Shown piece after piece: positions 21,794 through 32,765 of a stretch of DNA of 64,000 nucleotides (within the stretch, counting starts at the first letter, position 1; each line of letters starts with the position of its first letter). A program made the translations under genes and the position numbers. The stretch is from Lepas anatifera. Its lineage: Eukaryota > Arthropoda > Thecostraca > Lepadidae. The notes beneath the pieces were generated by a model. The model saw only the letters and a program-made list of their open reading frames with translations. It searched no databases and was not told where the DNA came from. The stretch is taken from positions 962,501 to 1,026,500 of the forward strand of contig JAOTON010000768.1 of the NCBI GenBank assembly GCA_034440635.1, in the 5' to 3' direction.

Positions 21794-22443
21794 GATAGCA
21801 TTAGTTGGAACAGGGTGAACTTATCCGATTGAAACTCAAATCACATAATGGGCCTACCGAGCTCTCTAAAATATGTACCGGTATTTTTGATATCGATGAC
21901 CTAAGGTCTGGTACGAGCCATGACCTCTCCATTGGGAAATACATGGGAAAAATTGTTTTAATTGAATAACTTAGTAACGGATGGTGATATAGCGTTTATT
22001 TTAACTGCATTAGACTCGCCTTGTCGTTGCATTTCTAATGATATGCACATTATAGAATTTGATCTTGACTTGACCTCAGGCCTGGTCAAATCCTTGATTT
22101 CACCTAACAAGGTCATATTAAATCTCACTCGATTCGGCTCGCTGCGAGGATTTCTATAGTTCAAATTGTTTTGCTCTATCTTTACTTGTTCAGATGTAAT
22201 GACTGAAAACCTTCATTTACATGTTATCCCTATGACGGCATGCTTTGACCTCTAGTGACCTTAAATGTGACCTGAGAAAAAATGGTCTACATATTTTCGA
22301 GGGAGAAGTGGATGGGCTACCCAACGCGCTTTACCGTTTTTCGCTACCTAGCATGGTTCTCGAGATCTTGGGGGAGGGGCAGGTACCCGCCCCCCCCTCG
22401 TCAAAGCGAAGGTGGCTCAGACCCCCGTCAATGCGCGTGTTAA
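21794..22443 (+). mobile_element. TTAA MITE family A, right part in tandem
   Basis: Directly after the complete copy the sequence re-enters the family A body at the TTAAGATAGCATTAGTTGGA position and runs to the terminus CCCCCGTCAATGCGCGTG plus TTAA (22440-22443). The left 200 bp is missing. Together with 20763-20943 this makes a head-to-tail row of fragment, full copy, fragment. Confidence 0.88.
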
Positions 22444-22915
22444 TGTAAGCGTACAAATAGATACGGGGTATACTGGAACGATGGAGCCCCATTTGTCATT
22501 CGCCTCCATCAAGTCTGCATCGCAAGAGATGCTCCCGAGCAAGAGATAGTCCCGGTACCGAAACCAATATCGACTATTCCGTTTTGACAGTATAAGCATG
22601 GTTTCGCTTCACAGAAGTGTGTGAGAAGATTGTAATGTTTTGTGACAAAAAACATTCCTCCGCTCATCTGCATTCGAAGACCGTTTTGAGACGTACTATG
22701 CTTGCGTGCACCGATTGTGATCATTATATTTCCGCACTGATCCTAAATTGAGCATGCCGCTTGGCATTCCTGAACATGGACATGACATTTAAGCATCCCA
22801 GTCGCTAGAAGCAGGGATATTTCAACATCAAAAACATTCCAGTTTCACAAAAAACCGTCAGACATGTCGGTTGTAGGTGAGAAGCTACCAATACCTACGT
22901 ACGTAGACAAAAGAC
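22444..22915. other. Unassigned sequence
   Basis: No gene or repeat recognised. Confidence 0.4.
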
Positions 22916-23280
22916 GAGAATACCGCTCTGGCGTACGCATTGAGATCAGAACACCGTTTCCTCCTACCTGCGCAGCGCGTACGTACTGATATCAGAACAC
23001 CGTTTCCCCCTACCTGCGCAGCGCGTACGTACTGAGATCAGAATACCGTTTCCTCCTACCTGCGCAGCGCGTACGTACTGATATCAGAATACCGTTTCCC
23101 CCTACCTGCGCAGCGCGTACGTACTGAGATCAGAATACCGTTTCCTCCTACCTGCGCAGCGCGTACGTACTGATATCAGAATACCGTTTCCTCCTACCTG
23201 CGCAGCGCGTACGTACGTACTGATATCAGAATACCGTTTCCTCCTACCTGCGCAGCGCGTACGTACGCCAGAGGTCAGAA
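22916..23280 (+). repeat. 46-bp minisatellite
   Basis: Seven to eight units of about 46 bp carry CAGAATACCGTTTCCTCCTA, CCTGCGCAGCGCGTACGTAC and then TGAGATCAG or TGATATCAG. The GAGATC and GATATC variants alternate for several units, which suggests a 92-bp two-unit repeat. Self-complementary patches (TGCGCA, GTACGTAC) are abundant. Short minus-strand frames through it are repeat artefacts. Confidence 0.9.
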
Positions 23281-23472
23281 TCATAAATCGACGCGCGTGC
23301 GCCCATTCCTACATACGACAGCCATCAGAATAAGGCCCCAGGCCACCCGAAATGTTGGTCACACAGTCCGTGGAATTGAAGCGAGCGAATTGAGCCCGTG
23401 CTCCAGTGCTCGGGGTCTCCCATTGAAAGCATTGTGTAAAATTCAAAACGTTTACAACAGACTGTCCAAAGA
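23281..23472. other. Unassigned sequence
   Basis: Short spacer between the minisatellite and the family B element; nothing recognised. Confidence 0.4.
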
Positions 23473-24677
23473 TTAACCTTCGCCCGGGTGGGGGTCTTTT
23501 TAGACCCCCCTCGGGTTTTTCCGAAGTGACCAAAAAATGGCGACGCGCAGCGCCGCCAAACTTAGTCTAGCTGTTTCTTCATCATTTTTACATCTTTCCT
23601 GAAAATTTTAGCTCAAGGTCAAATCAGGTCAGGTCACCAGGCCAGGTGAAGTGACCTTACCTAAAAAATGCTTAGGACCGCATAACTAAAAGAAGGGTTA
23701 ATCGATCAACCTGAAACTCATACCACATATTGGGCCCACCAGGAGCTACAACATATGTTCCGGGATTTTTTATATTGGTGACCTAAGGTCATGTGCAGAG
23801 TATGACCTCCAAATTGTAAATACATGGGGAAAATCACGAAATGAGCTTTTCTCAGAAAGCATGGATGGAATCAACTTCAAACATCGGTCAATACTTGCTC
23901 TTAGCCCATTTCTGAAGTTGATGCCAAACATTTTGCCTTGTGACCTTTAAAAGGTCGCCTTAGGTCAAATTAGAATTTTTTGTGTTTTACTCTATAAATT
24001 TTGAATTAATTAAGATAGAACTTTTATTTTGTCATTTAAGTGTTTGTATAGTCACTGCAAGTCAAATGATATACATCATGTCTATACCAGGTCAAGTTGG
24101 GTCAGACCGTTGACCTGGGTCAGGTCAAATTTTTAAATTTGACCTGGTTTGGCAATATTATATATCATTTGATTCGTATTGACGAGAGGATTGCAATGGT
24201 GCATCAACTATGGCTGCATCTTGTTTGGTTTGGAAGTTATTAGCGAAAAAGGAAACGCCCTTATGCATGGGTGGCTATGGACATTCCCAAGAATATGCCC
24301 AATATTCAGTGACCTGCTCCCTAGGCTTTGATCTGACACGAAAATAAATGCCACTGTAATGAAAGAGAAACTCAAGAGCTTTCGAATGGTGTTGGAAAAA
24401 TGTTTCTAGCTATCATAGCTTCTGAGATACCTATTTGAGGTTTTCTTAGTACACCTCATATTAGCGATTTTGACCTATTTTGACCTCTGGTGACCTTGAT
24501 ATTGACCTGACAAGAAAAATGAGCGAAGTATTTTCGATATCATTTTTGAAGAGCTTTCGATTTCCGTTTTGAGCTTTTTTCTAGCTCTCTTAGTTTTTGA
24601 GATCGTGGGGGGTCTTTTTAGCCCCTCTCCCCACCAGGGCGAAGGTGGCTCGTACCCGCCACCGGGGCAAGGGTTAA
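23473..24677 (+). mobile_element. TTAA element family B, full-length copy
   Basis: TTAA lies at both ends (23473-23476, 24674-24677). The left terminus CCTTCGCCCGGGTGGGGGTC and the inverted right terminus CCCTTGCCCCGGTGGCGGGT are imperfect inverted repeats, giving about 1.2 kb. The inner order (AGGTCAGGTCACCAGGCCAG; GGTGACCTAAGGTCATGTGC; GTCAGACCGTTGACCTGGGT; TTTTGACCTCTGGTGACCTT) parallels family A, so the two are distant relatives. No transposase is encoded. Confidence 0.8.
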
Positions 24678-25424
24678 ACGGCGATTATTTGTATTGTTTA
24701 CGATCTATTAAATTGGGGTATGACATCTTGGTGCAATTCTAGAATATTGTGGTTTGAGGGCCAATCTTCATTGAAAAAAATATTCATGACAATATTTCTG
24801 CTAAAAATAGATAGTAACCCCAATGCTTCATGAGATTTTATTTTACTCTGTCAGAGGTAAAACAGTATCCAAATCAAGTGACGTAAAATCGGCTCAAGAC
24901 CTGGTAATGCCAAGTTGAGTCTCTTTGATTTACGCCACAGATGAATGAACACAAATGAAGCGCGCTTAGCCAAATCAGGCTATTATTATCAGGAACCAAA
25001 GTGGCACTTGTCCATTCCAGCTATTTTTCTTCATAACTGGAAGATATCTCGTGTTTGAAACCATTCAATTATGAAAGCTATATGGGTTTTTAGTCGCTAG
25101 TAACGAGGTCACTTTTATTACGTTGGTTTTAAAGAGATCCAAGAAAGAAATATTTATCCGCGCAGCGGGCCTGACGATTACGTCACGTTCCCAAGGTCAC
25201 CTCATCACGTAACCACCAGGGAGGAATCAGTCGGCAGGCGGCGAATTTCTACCATTTAATCATTTAAATATCGACAAATGTCCCTGCTGTGTACCCGCCT
25301 AGTCTCATGTATAACTGGAAGTTACCCTTTTCACTGAAAAAGGGGTATCTCATGACTGTGCGACCGCCGCAGCATTGGTATTTTCACACTTGGGATGATT
25401 GCCCATTTCCAGCTGGCCGTAAGT
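24678..25424. other. Unassigned sequence
   Basis: No gene or repeat recognised in this AT-rich stretch. Confidence 0.4.
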
Positions 25425-25742
25425 GGGCCCGACCCGTTGACAACCGTTTGTTTGTTGATCACCAGCTGGTCGTAAGTGGGCCCAGATGGTTGATAACCGT
25501 TTGTTTGTCGTTAACCAGCTGGTCGTACGTGGGCCCAGATAGTTGACAACCGTTTGTTTGTCGTTCACCAGCTGGCCCTGAGTGGGCCCAGATAGTTGAC
25601 AACCGTTTGTTTGTCGTTCACCAGCTGGTCGTAAGTGGGCTCAGATGGCTGACAACCGTTTGTTTGTCGTTCACCAGCTGGTCGTAAGTGTGCCCAGATG
25701 GTTGACAACTGTTTGTTTGTCGTTCACCAGCTGGAAGTCGCC
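25425..25742 (+). repeat. 53-bp minisatellite
   Basis: About six units read AACCGTTTGTTTGTCGTTCA, CCAGCTGGTCGTAAGTGGGC, CCAGATGGTTGAC. The first unit differs (GTTGATCACC). Overlapping small frames on both strands are artefacts of the repeat. Confidence 0.9.
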
Positions 25743-25885
25743 GGTCGTAAGCCGCGGCGAATTACGGAGAGGCGTTACAGCCCGTCTCACCCCCAGCCAG
25801 GTCCTGGATTCGAATCCGAGACCTACAGCTCCGGAGGCCAATGACACTCCCCGGGCTGCACCGACCGCGCTAAATTACTTACTCG
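25743..25885 (-). mobile_element. tRNA-derived SINE-like element, family 3
   Basis: On the minus strand TTTAGCGCGGTCGGTGCAGC holds an A-box-like motif (TAGCGCGGTCGG), and GTCTCGGATTCGAATCCAGG holds a B box (GGATTCGAATCC). The spacing of about 60 bp is longer than a tRNA, as in SINEs with an expanded variable region. Only one copy is seen here. Confidence 0.5.
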
Positions 25886-25965
25886 AATTAATGAAGATTC
25901 TGGGAAGAATACATGGTATGATAATTTTCAATTTGATCTATTGAATGGTTTCTAAAAGTCAGCCC

Positions 25966-26176
25966 TTCATTTATTTTATTTATTTTATTAGGGCCCTCCC
26001 AACAGGCACACTTGCCCAATTACAGGGAGTATTGGCGCAGGTGTTTTAGGATCCTCTCCACCGGGTCAGATCGGACACGGAAGGCGGTTTCCCGCCGTGG
26101 GGATTGAACCCACGTTAATCCACGCTATCCGATCCGAAGACTGGCAACGAAGCCTCTAGGCAACCCCGGCCCCATT
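25966..26176 (-). mobile_element. tRNA-derived SINE, family 2, copy b
   Basis: Collinear with 17404-17632: head with GTTGCCAGTCTTCGGATCGG, B box GGGTTCAATCCCC, body GGGAAACCGCCTTCCGTGTC, and tail of AATAAAATAAAT repeats. It lies about 50 bp outside the hAT-like element at 26235. Confidence 0.82.
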
Positions 26177-26519
26177 TTTCCGGCTGGTGAACGACCTTCG
26201 TATATTTTTACTATAGACTTATAATGGGCTGAACCAGGGGCGCAAGTTTCCATATATTTGGAGGGGCTCGAGCCCCCCAATTCTCCGAGAAGCCCCCCCC
26301 CCAATGACCCGACGAGCCCCCCCAATCCCAAGTTGCGGGCCCCTGCCACGATTGCGGGCCCCAGTGGTCTACTTGGGCTAGCTTTGGCTGAGGCCAGGCT
26401 CCCTGGCATGCTTGCGGGTCCCCTGTGGGCCACCCTTAACCTCGGTGTCCGCAACCGGGCTCCTAACGATATTTTCAGGCCCACTTTGACTGCAGCCGGG
26501 TCCCTAATTCCGGCAGTCT

Positions 26520-27690
26520 CGGACTTCCTGTCATCCAACCGGGCCCTCTGTGATCCAGCCGGGCCCTCTGTGGACTGCAACCGGGCCCCCTGTCATCCAC
26601 CCGGCCTCCCTGTGACTGCAACCAGGCCCCCTGTAATCCACCCGGGCTCCCTGTGATTACAACCGGGCCCCCTATCATCCACCCGAGCCCCCTGTGACTG
26701 GGACCAGGCAATCTGTGATCCACCGGGGCCCCTGTGACTGCAACCGGGCCCTCTGTGATCCAGCCTGGGCCCCTGTGACTGCAACCGGGCCCTCTGTGAT
26801 CCACCCGGGCCCCCTGCAATTACAACCGGGCCCCCTATGATCACCCGTGCCCCTTGTGACTGCAACTGGGTCATCTGTGATCCACTCGGGGCCCCTGTGA
26901 CTGCAACCGGGCCCCCCGTGATCCACCCGGGCCCCATGTGACTGCAACCCGGCCCCCTGTGACTGCGACCGGGCCCCCCGTGATCCACCCGGGCCCCCTG
27001 TGACTGCAACCGGGCCCTCTGTGAGCCACCCGGCCCCCTGTCACTGCAACCGGGCCCCCTGTAATCCACCCGGGCCCCCTGGGAATGCAACCGGGCCCCA
27101 TGTGATCCACCCGGGCCCCCTGTAATTACAACCGGGCCCCGTATGATCCACCAGGGCCCCCTGTGACTGCAACCGGGCCCCTGTGATACACCCGGGCCCC
27201 CTGTGACTGCAACCGGGCCCTTTGCGAACCATCCGGGCCCACTATGATCCACCCGGGCCCCCTGTGACTGCAACCGGGCCCCCTTTGATCCACCCGGGCC
27301 CCCTGTGACTGCAATCGGGCCCCCTGTAATCCACCTGGGCCCCCTGTGATCCACCCGGGGCCCCATGTGATCCATCCTGGGCCCCCTCCACACGGGCCCT
27401 CTTTGACTGCAACCGGGCCCCCTGAGATCCACCCGGGCCCCCTGTGACTGCAAACGGATTCCCTGTGGTCCAACCGGGCCACCTGTGACTGCAAACTGCA
27501 ACCTGGAAGCCACCCGGCTCCTTGGTATCCACCCGGGCCCCGGGACCCCCTGTGACTGCAACCGGGCCCACTGTGATCCGCCCGAGCCCCCGTCACCGCA
27601 ACCGGGCGCCTGTGATCCACCGGGCCCCCTGTGACTGCAACCGGGACTTGTGACTGCAACCGGGCTCCCTGTGGTCCAGGAGGCGCGGGT
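26520..27690 (+). repeat. 41-bp GC-rich minisatellite
   Basis: Pairs of 20- and 21-bp subunits, CCGGGCCCCCTGTGACTGCA and CCGGGCCCCCTGTGATCCAC, alternate for about 27 dimers. The strand is so GC-rich that stops are rare, and a 322-codon minus frame (26593-27561) rich in Gly-Pro-Gly arises purely from the repeat. It lies inside the hAT-like element. Confidence 0.9.
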
Positions 27691-28327
27691 CCTCTAATGC
27701 CACGGACGGGCCCTTGCCATGAGTGCGGGGCCCCGTTGTTTATCTGGGCTTGCTGTGGCCGCGGCCGGGCTCCCTGGCATGCTTGCTTGGGTGTAGTCCC
27801 CTTTAGGGCCACCCATAATGGCTGTGTCCGCAAACGGGCCCCTAACGATATTCTCAGGCCCATTTTGACTGCATCCGGGCCCCTATTTCAGGCAGTCTCG
27901 GGACCTTTTTGGTTCAGCCGTGCCCTCTGTGACTGCAACAGGGCTCCTTGTATTCTGCCTTGGCCCCTTTTAGTCTGCCCGGGCCCCCGTGGTCTGCCCG
28001 AGCCCCTTGTGGGCGATCTGGGCTCCTTTTAGTCTGCCCGGGGTCCTTGTGGTCTTCCTGGGCCCCTATGGTCTGCCCGGGCCCCTGTGGTCTGCCCCGG
28101 CCCTTGTGGTCTGCCCGGCCCCATTTGGTCTGCACGGAGCCCTTGTCTGCCAGTGCCCATTTTGGTCTGATTGGGCCCCTTGTGGTCTGCCCGGGCCTCC
28201 TGTGGTTCTCCCGGAACATTTTCTGGTCTGTCCAGGCCTCCATGTAGCCTCTGCGGGCCCCCTTTTGTCCGTCTGGGGCTCCTTTTGTCTGCGCGGGCCC
28301 TCTGTGGTTTGCCCGGGCCCCTCCCAG
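27691..28327 (+). repeat. GGGCCCCTTGTGGTCTGCC repeats
   Basis: After a transition zone (27691-27940) that partly repeats the left part of the element (TGCATCCGGGCCCCTATTTC near 27871 resembles 26490-26515), units like GGCCCCTGTGGTCTGCCC recur every 18-40 bp. It is a second GC-rich tandem array within the hAT-like element. Confidence 0.75.
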
Positions 28328-28611
28328 TCTGCAAAGTATGGCACTTTCGACGAGATCTCGTGGTGCGGACACCCTTCAGGTGGTGCGAACTTTGGAGCAA
28401 ACAAATACCCACTTTTGCTGTCTGGTGCGAGGGAGCTGAAATCAAACACCCACAGAGTTCTGAGAAGGGAGAAACTGGTAAAAAAACATCGAAATTTCCG
28501 GGTCAGTGAAATTTTTCACCAGTGTTTGGTGTGAATTTTAGGCTGCTGGTGGTGCGAAAAAATCTACAAGGATGGTGCGGACTCGTGGGGTCTGCTGCCA
28601 TACTTTGCAGA
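28328..28611. mobile_element. Nested 284-bp TIR element
   Basis: TCTGCAAAGTATGGCA at 28328 and its exact reverse complement TGCCATACTTTGCAGA ending at 28611 bound AT-richer sequence that interrupts the GGTCTGCCC repeats on both sides. Further inverted similarity continues inward (GGTGCGGAC / GTCCGCACC). It has no coding capacity. It was inserted after the array existed. Confidence 0.75.
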
Positions 28612-29300
28612 TTGGGGCCCCTTCTGTGGTTAGCCCGGCCCCTGTGTTCTGCTCGGGTCCCTGTGGTCTGCCCGGGTCCTTTCATCTGTCCAGGCCTCGT
28701 GTGGTCTGCCCGGGCCCGCTGCCCAGCCAGCAATTCCGACCGGGCCCAAAGCGGGCTGGGCCGGGCTCTGCCCGAGCCATAAGACTCATAGCTGAGCCAC
28801 ATAGACTCGGGCTGAGCCCGAAATTAGGTCGGGGATGACAACTTGCCCGAGCGGTAGAGCCCGGTCTTGCTTGACCATGGGCTCTCCCCAGGTGGAGCGG
28901 AGCCGGAACTGGGCTGAGCCCATGTACTTGGGCTCTGCCCAGTCAAAGCCCAGCAAATATCGGGCAGAGCCCAGCCAAATTGCTAGCTGTGTGTGGTCTG
29001 CTCGGGCCCCTTGTGGGCTTACCGGGCTCCTATGGAGGCCGGTCTTGCTTGACCATGGGCTCTGCCCAGGTGGAGCGGAGCCGGAACTGGGCTGAGCCCA
29101 TGTACCTGGGCTCTGCCCAGTCAAAGCCCAGCATATATCGGGCAGAGCCCAGCCAAATTGCTGGCTGTGTGTGGTCTGCTCGGGCCCCTTGTGGGCTTAC
29201 CGGGCTCCTATGGTTTTCTGGGTTCCTGTGGTCTGCCCGGCCCCTTTGGTGTGCTCAGGCCCTCTGTGGTCTGTCCAGGCCCCTTGTGGTCTAAGAATAT
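28612..29300 (+). repeat. Array continuation and 178-bp duplication
   Basis: GGTCTGCCCGGGCC-type repeats resume after the nested element. From 28863 a 178-bp block starting GGTCTTGCTTGACCATGGGC is repeated almost exactly from 29041 and ends near 29210. The block carries GGGCTGAGCCCATGTAC and GGGCTCTGCCCAGTCAAAGC, itself rich in short inverted repeats. Confidence 0.8.
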
Positions 29301-29795
29301 CGTGCAGAACCTGAAGCTGCTGTTTTAGTCGCGTATTTGCAGGAGTTCCTTATTTTGTAGCAGTTTCATGCCCCAGGTGGTGTACCCGTGCTCCCTGTTG
29401 CCGAAACCGGCCCTCTGCCATGCTTGCGGGCCCCCTGTGGTTTTCCCGGGCAACGTGCGTCCGGTCCCATGCCTCCTGGAACATTCGGGGAGAGATGGAT
29501 GGGGCGTGAGAAATGTTAGGCCCCATTCCTTTTGTACTGATCCTATATGAGGGTTGTAAAGGGAAATAAGCAGTACCACCTATTTATAGTACCCCTTGAC
29601 CGGTACCCAGTATTGTAAAATGTCATTGAACTGGCAAGGTGAATGGATCAGAAAAAAGGTGTCTTGATCATGTAACATAAATATCAGTAGGTTCGATTTC
29701 CCTGCTGATAAAGGAATTTCACACTTCGATCTCTACCTTCCATTGTATCAAATTATTCGTGATAATGCGATTTCGTTCCAGGTGTGAATGTTAAA
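29301..29795. other. Unassigned interior of hAT-like element
   Basis: Single-copy sequence between the arrays and the transposase-like exon. TTTCGTTCCAG just before 29781 is a plausible acceptor. Nothing else is recognised. Confidence 0.4.
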
Positions 29796-29905
29796 ATGGT
29801 TGGACAGTATAAACATAAGTCGGGTGCACAAAAGCGTAAAACAAAGAACATTCAAGACCGAGAGGCTGCTCTGGCAAAACTACCGAAACTTTTTTCATTT
29901 TTCAG
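29796..29905 (+). pseudogene. hAT transposase-like N-terminal exon
   Basis: ATG at 29796 opens a frame with YKHKSGAQKRKTKNI and then AALAKLPKLFSFF. The pattern of a basic K-SGA-KRK stretch followed by KLPK--SFF is the usual start of hAT transposases of the ZMYM/TTF-zinc-finger type. The frame ends at AG|GTAACC, a plausible 5' splice site, and an acceptor-like CAG lies upstream at 29780. A second exon may lie at about 30193-30306, ending in G|GTAAGT. The zinc-finger, catalytic and dimerisation parts are absent, so the element is internally deleted. Confidence 0.6.
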
Positions 29906-30588
29906 GTAACCTATGAATCTAGAATCGTCTTGCTAATTTTGCAAACTGTTATAAAATGACCACGATCATATTTGCAATTAATCTCTAGCAACGTACGCGT
30001 CCACTTAAAGTAGTTCATATCACTACTATTTTTGGTACTATACAAGCTACCTTCATCTATCGACCGCAAAAAATTAAAACCCCAATTTAAAACTAACTCG
30101 GAAAAGTGCAATGTATATAGTTTCCAGCAAAACGGTAAAGTAAGGTTGTAATTCCAATCCTTCTTTTCCCGATCATTGCCTTCCTCGGCCAGGCCACCAG
30201 CCGGATCCCGTTTGCTAAGACCCTCTAGCATCCATCCATCCTGCGTCGTACGGGGCTGATCCCGTTGTACCTCCGGAGGAGAGCATCCGCGTGGACGACG
30301 AAGTCGGTAAGTAGACACCTATTTGTCCAATATCCTTACATACTTTGGCAGCTCGTGCAAAAGATTGGGTCTTCAGACTACTTTTCGGGTTAAATAGTGC
30401 AAATCATGAACAGTGACGAATAGCGCGCTAAAAATTGTTATATAACCTTTGCAGTCAGTTTTCGACAACAAACGGTCAAAAATACATTTTTTCAGTCACA
30501 TTTTCATTGAAAAAAATACGGGCCCCCATCATGTACGGGCCCCATTTCGAGCCGGGTGCCCCCAATCGAAAACAAAGTTGCGCCCCTG
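29906..30588. other. Right part of hAT-like element
   Basis: Contains a possible second transposase exon (acceptor CTTCCTCGGCCAG at 30192, donor GTAAGT at 30307). A 135-codon minus-strand frame (29911-30318) has no recognisable domain. Subterminal GGGGGC/CCCCAT runs precede the terminus. Confidence 0.35.
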
Positions 30589-30596
30589 GGCTGAAG

Positions 30597-31205
30597 CGTA
30601 TGTTAAAAAATACGAAAGTTGAAGGATATAGTTATATTATGAGTTATTGTATTCTTTGAAGGTCATCTCTGAAAATGTAAAGCCCATAACAGGCTCATCG
30701 AGGGCTGCAAAGGCGAATATGATACAATATTTGGGCACATAACGTTTTCATCACTAATTTTAAAATATCATTAAACAGTTTTGAGAAACAACTTGTTTCG
30801 AATTTGTTTTCAACTGAATGCCAAAACACCCTCACCCAAAATTTAATGTTCAGAGGAAAAAATATATCACTTTTTAACGACTCAATGTTGCTTTTTAACG
30901 ACTCAATATTGATGTCACTAGATTTCCTGACCTGACCCTCGGTCACCGGAAATTGTTAGTTTTTGAGAAAAAAATTTAGCTACCATCAAATGTTTATTTA
31001 GATCCTACCGATTCCAAGGATTTATAATTTTATGTAATTATCATGGTGAGTCTTGAAGATATGGCTGTTGCAAATTAATATTTTTCATTGGGTCCAAAAA
31101 GTGCAAGAGGCCATACCTAAAAAAACACTAGACAGACGAAGCTAAAAATATTACAGCGTTAACCTGCGCCCTGGATAACCCATGTGACGAATTTTCATCA
31201 ATATC
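30597..31205. other. Unassigned sequence
   Basis: A local duplication (TTTTTAACGACTCAATRTTG twice, 30871-30913) is the only structure seen. Confidence 0.4.
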
Positions 31206-31969
31206 TGGGGCATTCCACGACAAATCGACAACTCGATAACACCCTCATGTCGCAGATTTCGGTGTATTTTTTGTCAAAGGGGCTATTGATGGAGCTGATG
31301 ACGATTTTCGTATTCATTTTCCTCCCTGACTTACGGTTTGAAAATTATAGCCTCAGGCATTTTGACCGTACCCACTTGCATATCTTTTTAAAGACGAAAT
31401 TTTACCTGTATGCTTCTACAAATGCCATAAAACTTGATATGGGTATCTTAAGGACGAATTACCAATTCTAGCTCATTAAAAATATTATTCAAAAAATTAA
31501 ATTTTAAATATGTTATACATTCTTAAATTTTTCAAAATATATAAAAACTATTTTCCTAAGAATGATTTCAAACTTTTTGAGGCTCACATTACTCTTTATA
31601 CTTTTCTCTATAACATTCAGTAATAAAAAGAATGCAGACTTTAACAGAAAGCCTGATCTGAGCTCCCAAACGTCCCGATCCCCACTTTTGTGAGGTTCGT
31701 GCGCCAGCGCGGCCCGGCGTCGCTGCACCTATCAAACGTCTCTGGTAACGAAAAAGGTGTCAATGGTGGAATTGGTCGACATTGAGGGCAAGGATGTATT
31801 TAAATCAATAAATTGTAATCAATGTCACATTCCTTGACACCCGCACGGGAGAGGCGTCCGACACTTACGGGCACTGGAGGGGGTGGACTGGTAGGCCCCC
31901 TGAGCTCTCGGAAACTAGGAGGCTTAGAAAAACTCTGGTTGGGGACTGGGTGGGACTATTTAAATCTAT

Positions 31970-32765
31970 ATTATGACTGATCTTAATTGACCTAGGTCAG
32001 TATTGTCAAGTTCAAACGAGGTCATAAAGGTCAAGTATTAGCCGTGCTGGGTATTCATCCGGAAATGCTGTGGTTGAGCTCAAAGAAGTCCAGAATGCAC
32101 TAAAAACAGAGCAAGGTCATAGTGAGAACGGCCTTAGAATTGTAAACCTAATTTTTGGGGTCAAGGCCATTCAAGGTCATTGACCTAAGACTTCATAATA
32201 TGACATGTTCTCCTTATTTACACCATGACTAGCACCATAGCAACCGTTGGATGGGAAATGAGCATTGACCTTTACCCATGAAATTTTAATTTGACCTGTG
32301 ACCTTGACCTTCACATTGATTTATATTGACTATGACGTCGTAGCATAATATACGTCATACTGGGTAACGCCATGAGACCGGAAGCACCGGACCAATGGCA
32401 TTGAGAATGCTGGTATGGCCTTTAAATGTGACCTTGACCTTCATGACGGGTGAAATTGACATATAATCTCGTTTTATATGGCGCTATAACGCTTCCAGTT
32501 GGTCTTTGATGCACGCGAACTGGTGCAACCGCGCGATTGCAGTGATCTCAAAATACGGGGTTTAAATTTGAAAGCCCATAATTACAAAATTGGGCCCGGA
32601 TTTCAAGGTTATTTGACCAATCGACGTGCCATTGAATATTCTCAAAAGTAGTGAAACAGCGTTTTTGGCCACGAAGGGTTCTCCGGCCACCTAGAAGAAA
32701 AAGTAGGTGGGGGCCTCCGGGGCTCCGCTCCAGTGTTTTTTAACACGCGCTGGTATGAGGCTCCG
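31970..32765. mobile_element. Old AGGTCA-rich TTAA element relic
   Basis: TTGACCTAGGTCAGTATTGT, GTCATTGACCTAAGACTTC and TGTGACCTTGACCTTCATGA recur, as in families A and B. The end TTTTTAACACGCGCTGGTAT (32732-32751) resembles the family A terminus TTAACACGCGCATTGACGG. The copy is very diverged. Confidence 0.4.

Larger units (their letters stand above)
26235..30588 (+). mobile_element. hAT-like element with minisatellite cargo
   Basis: The left end CAGGGGCGCAAGTTT (26235-26249) and the inverted right end (plus strand AAAGTTGCGCCCCTG, ending 30588) match at 14 of 15 positions. They are flanked by 8-bp direct repeats GGCTGAAC (26227-26234) and GGCTGAAG (30589-30596), 7 of 8 identical. Eight-base duplications and CAGGGGCG termini are hAT hallmarks. 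A transposase-like N-terminal exon survives at 29796. The interior is mostly GC-rich tandem repeats and a nested MITE, so this is a non-autonomous derivative. Subterminal GGGGGC/GCCCCC clusters are present at both ends. Confidence 0.82.

Noticed and set aside
22920..23280. CRISPR-like array
   Set aside because: Units are contiguous tandem repeats without distinct spacers and the setting is eukaryotic.
26593..27561. 322-codon Gly/Pro-rich frame
   Set aside because: Product of the GGGCCCC-type tandem repeat on the minus strand; collagen-like appearance is coincidental.
28831..28870. Possible tRNA head (ACTTGCCCGAGCGGTAGAGC)
   Set aside because: No matching B box or cloverleaf partner; part of the 178-bp duplicated block.
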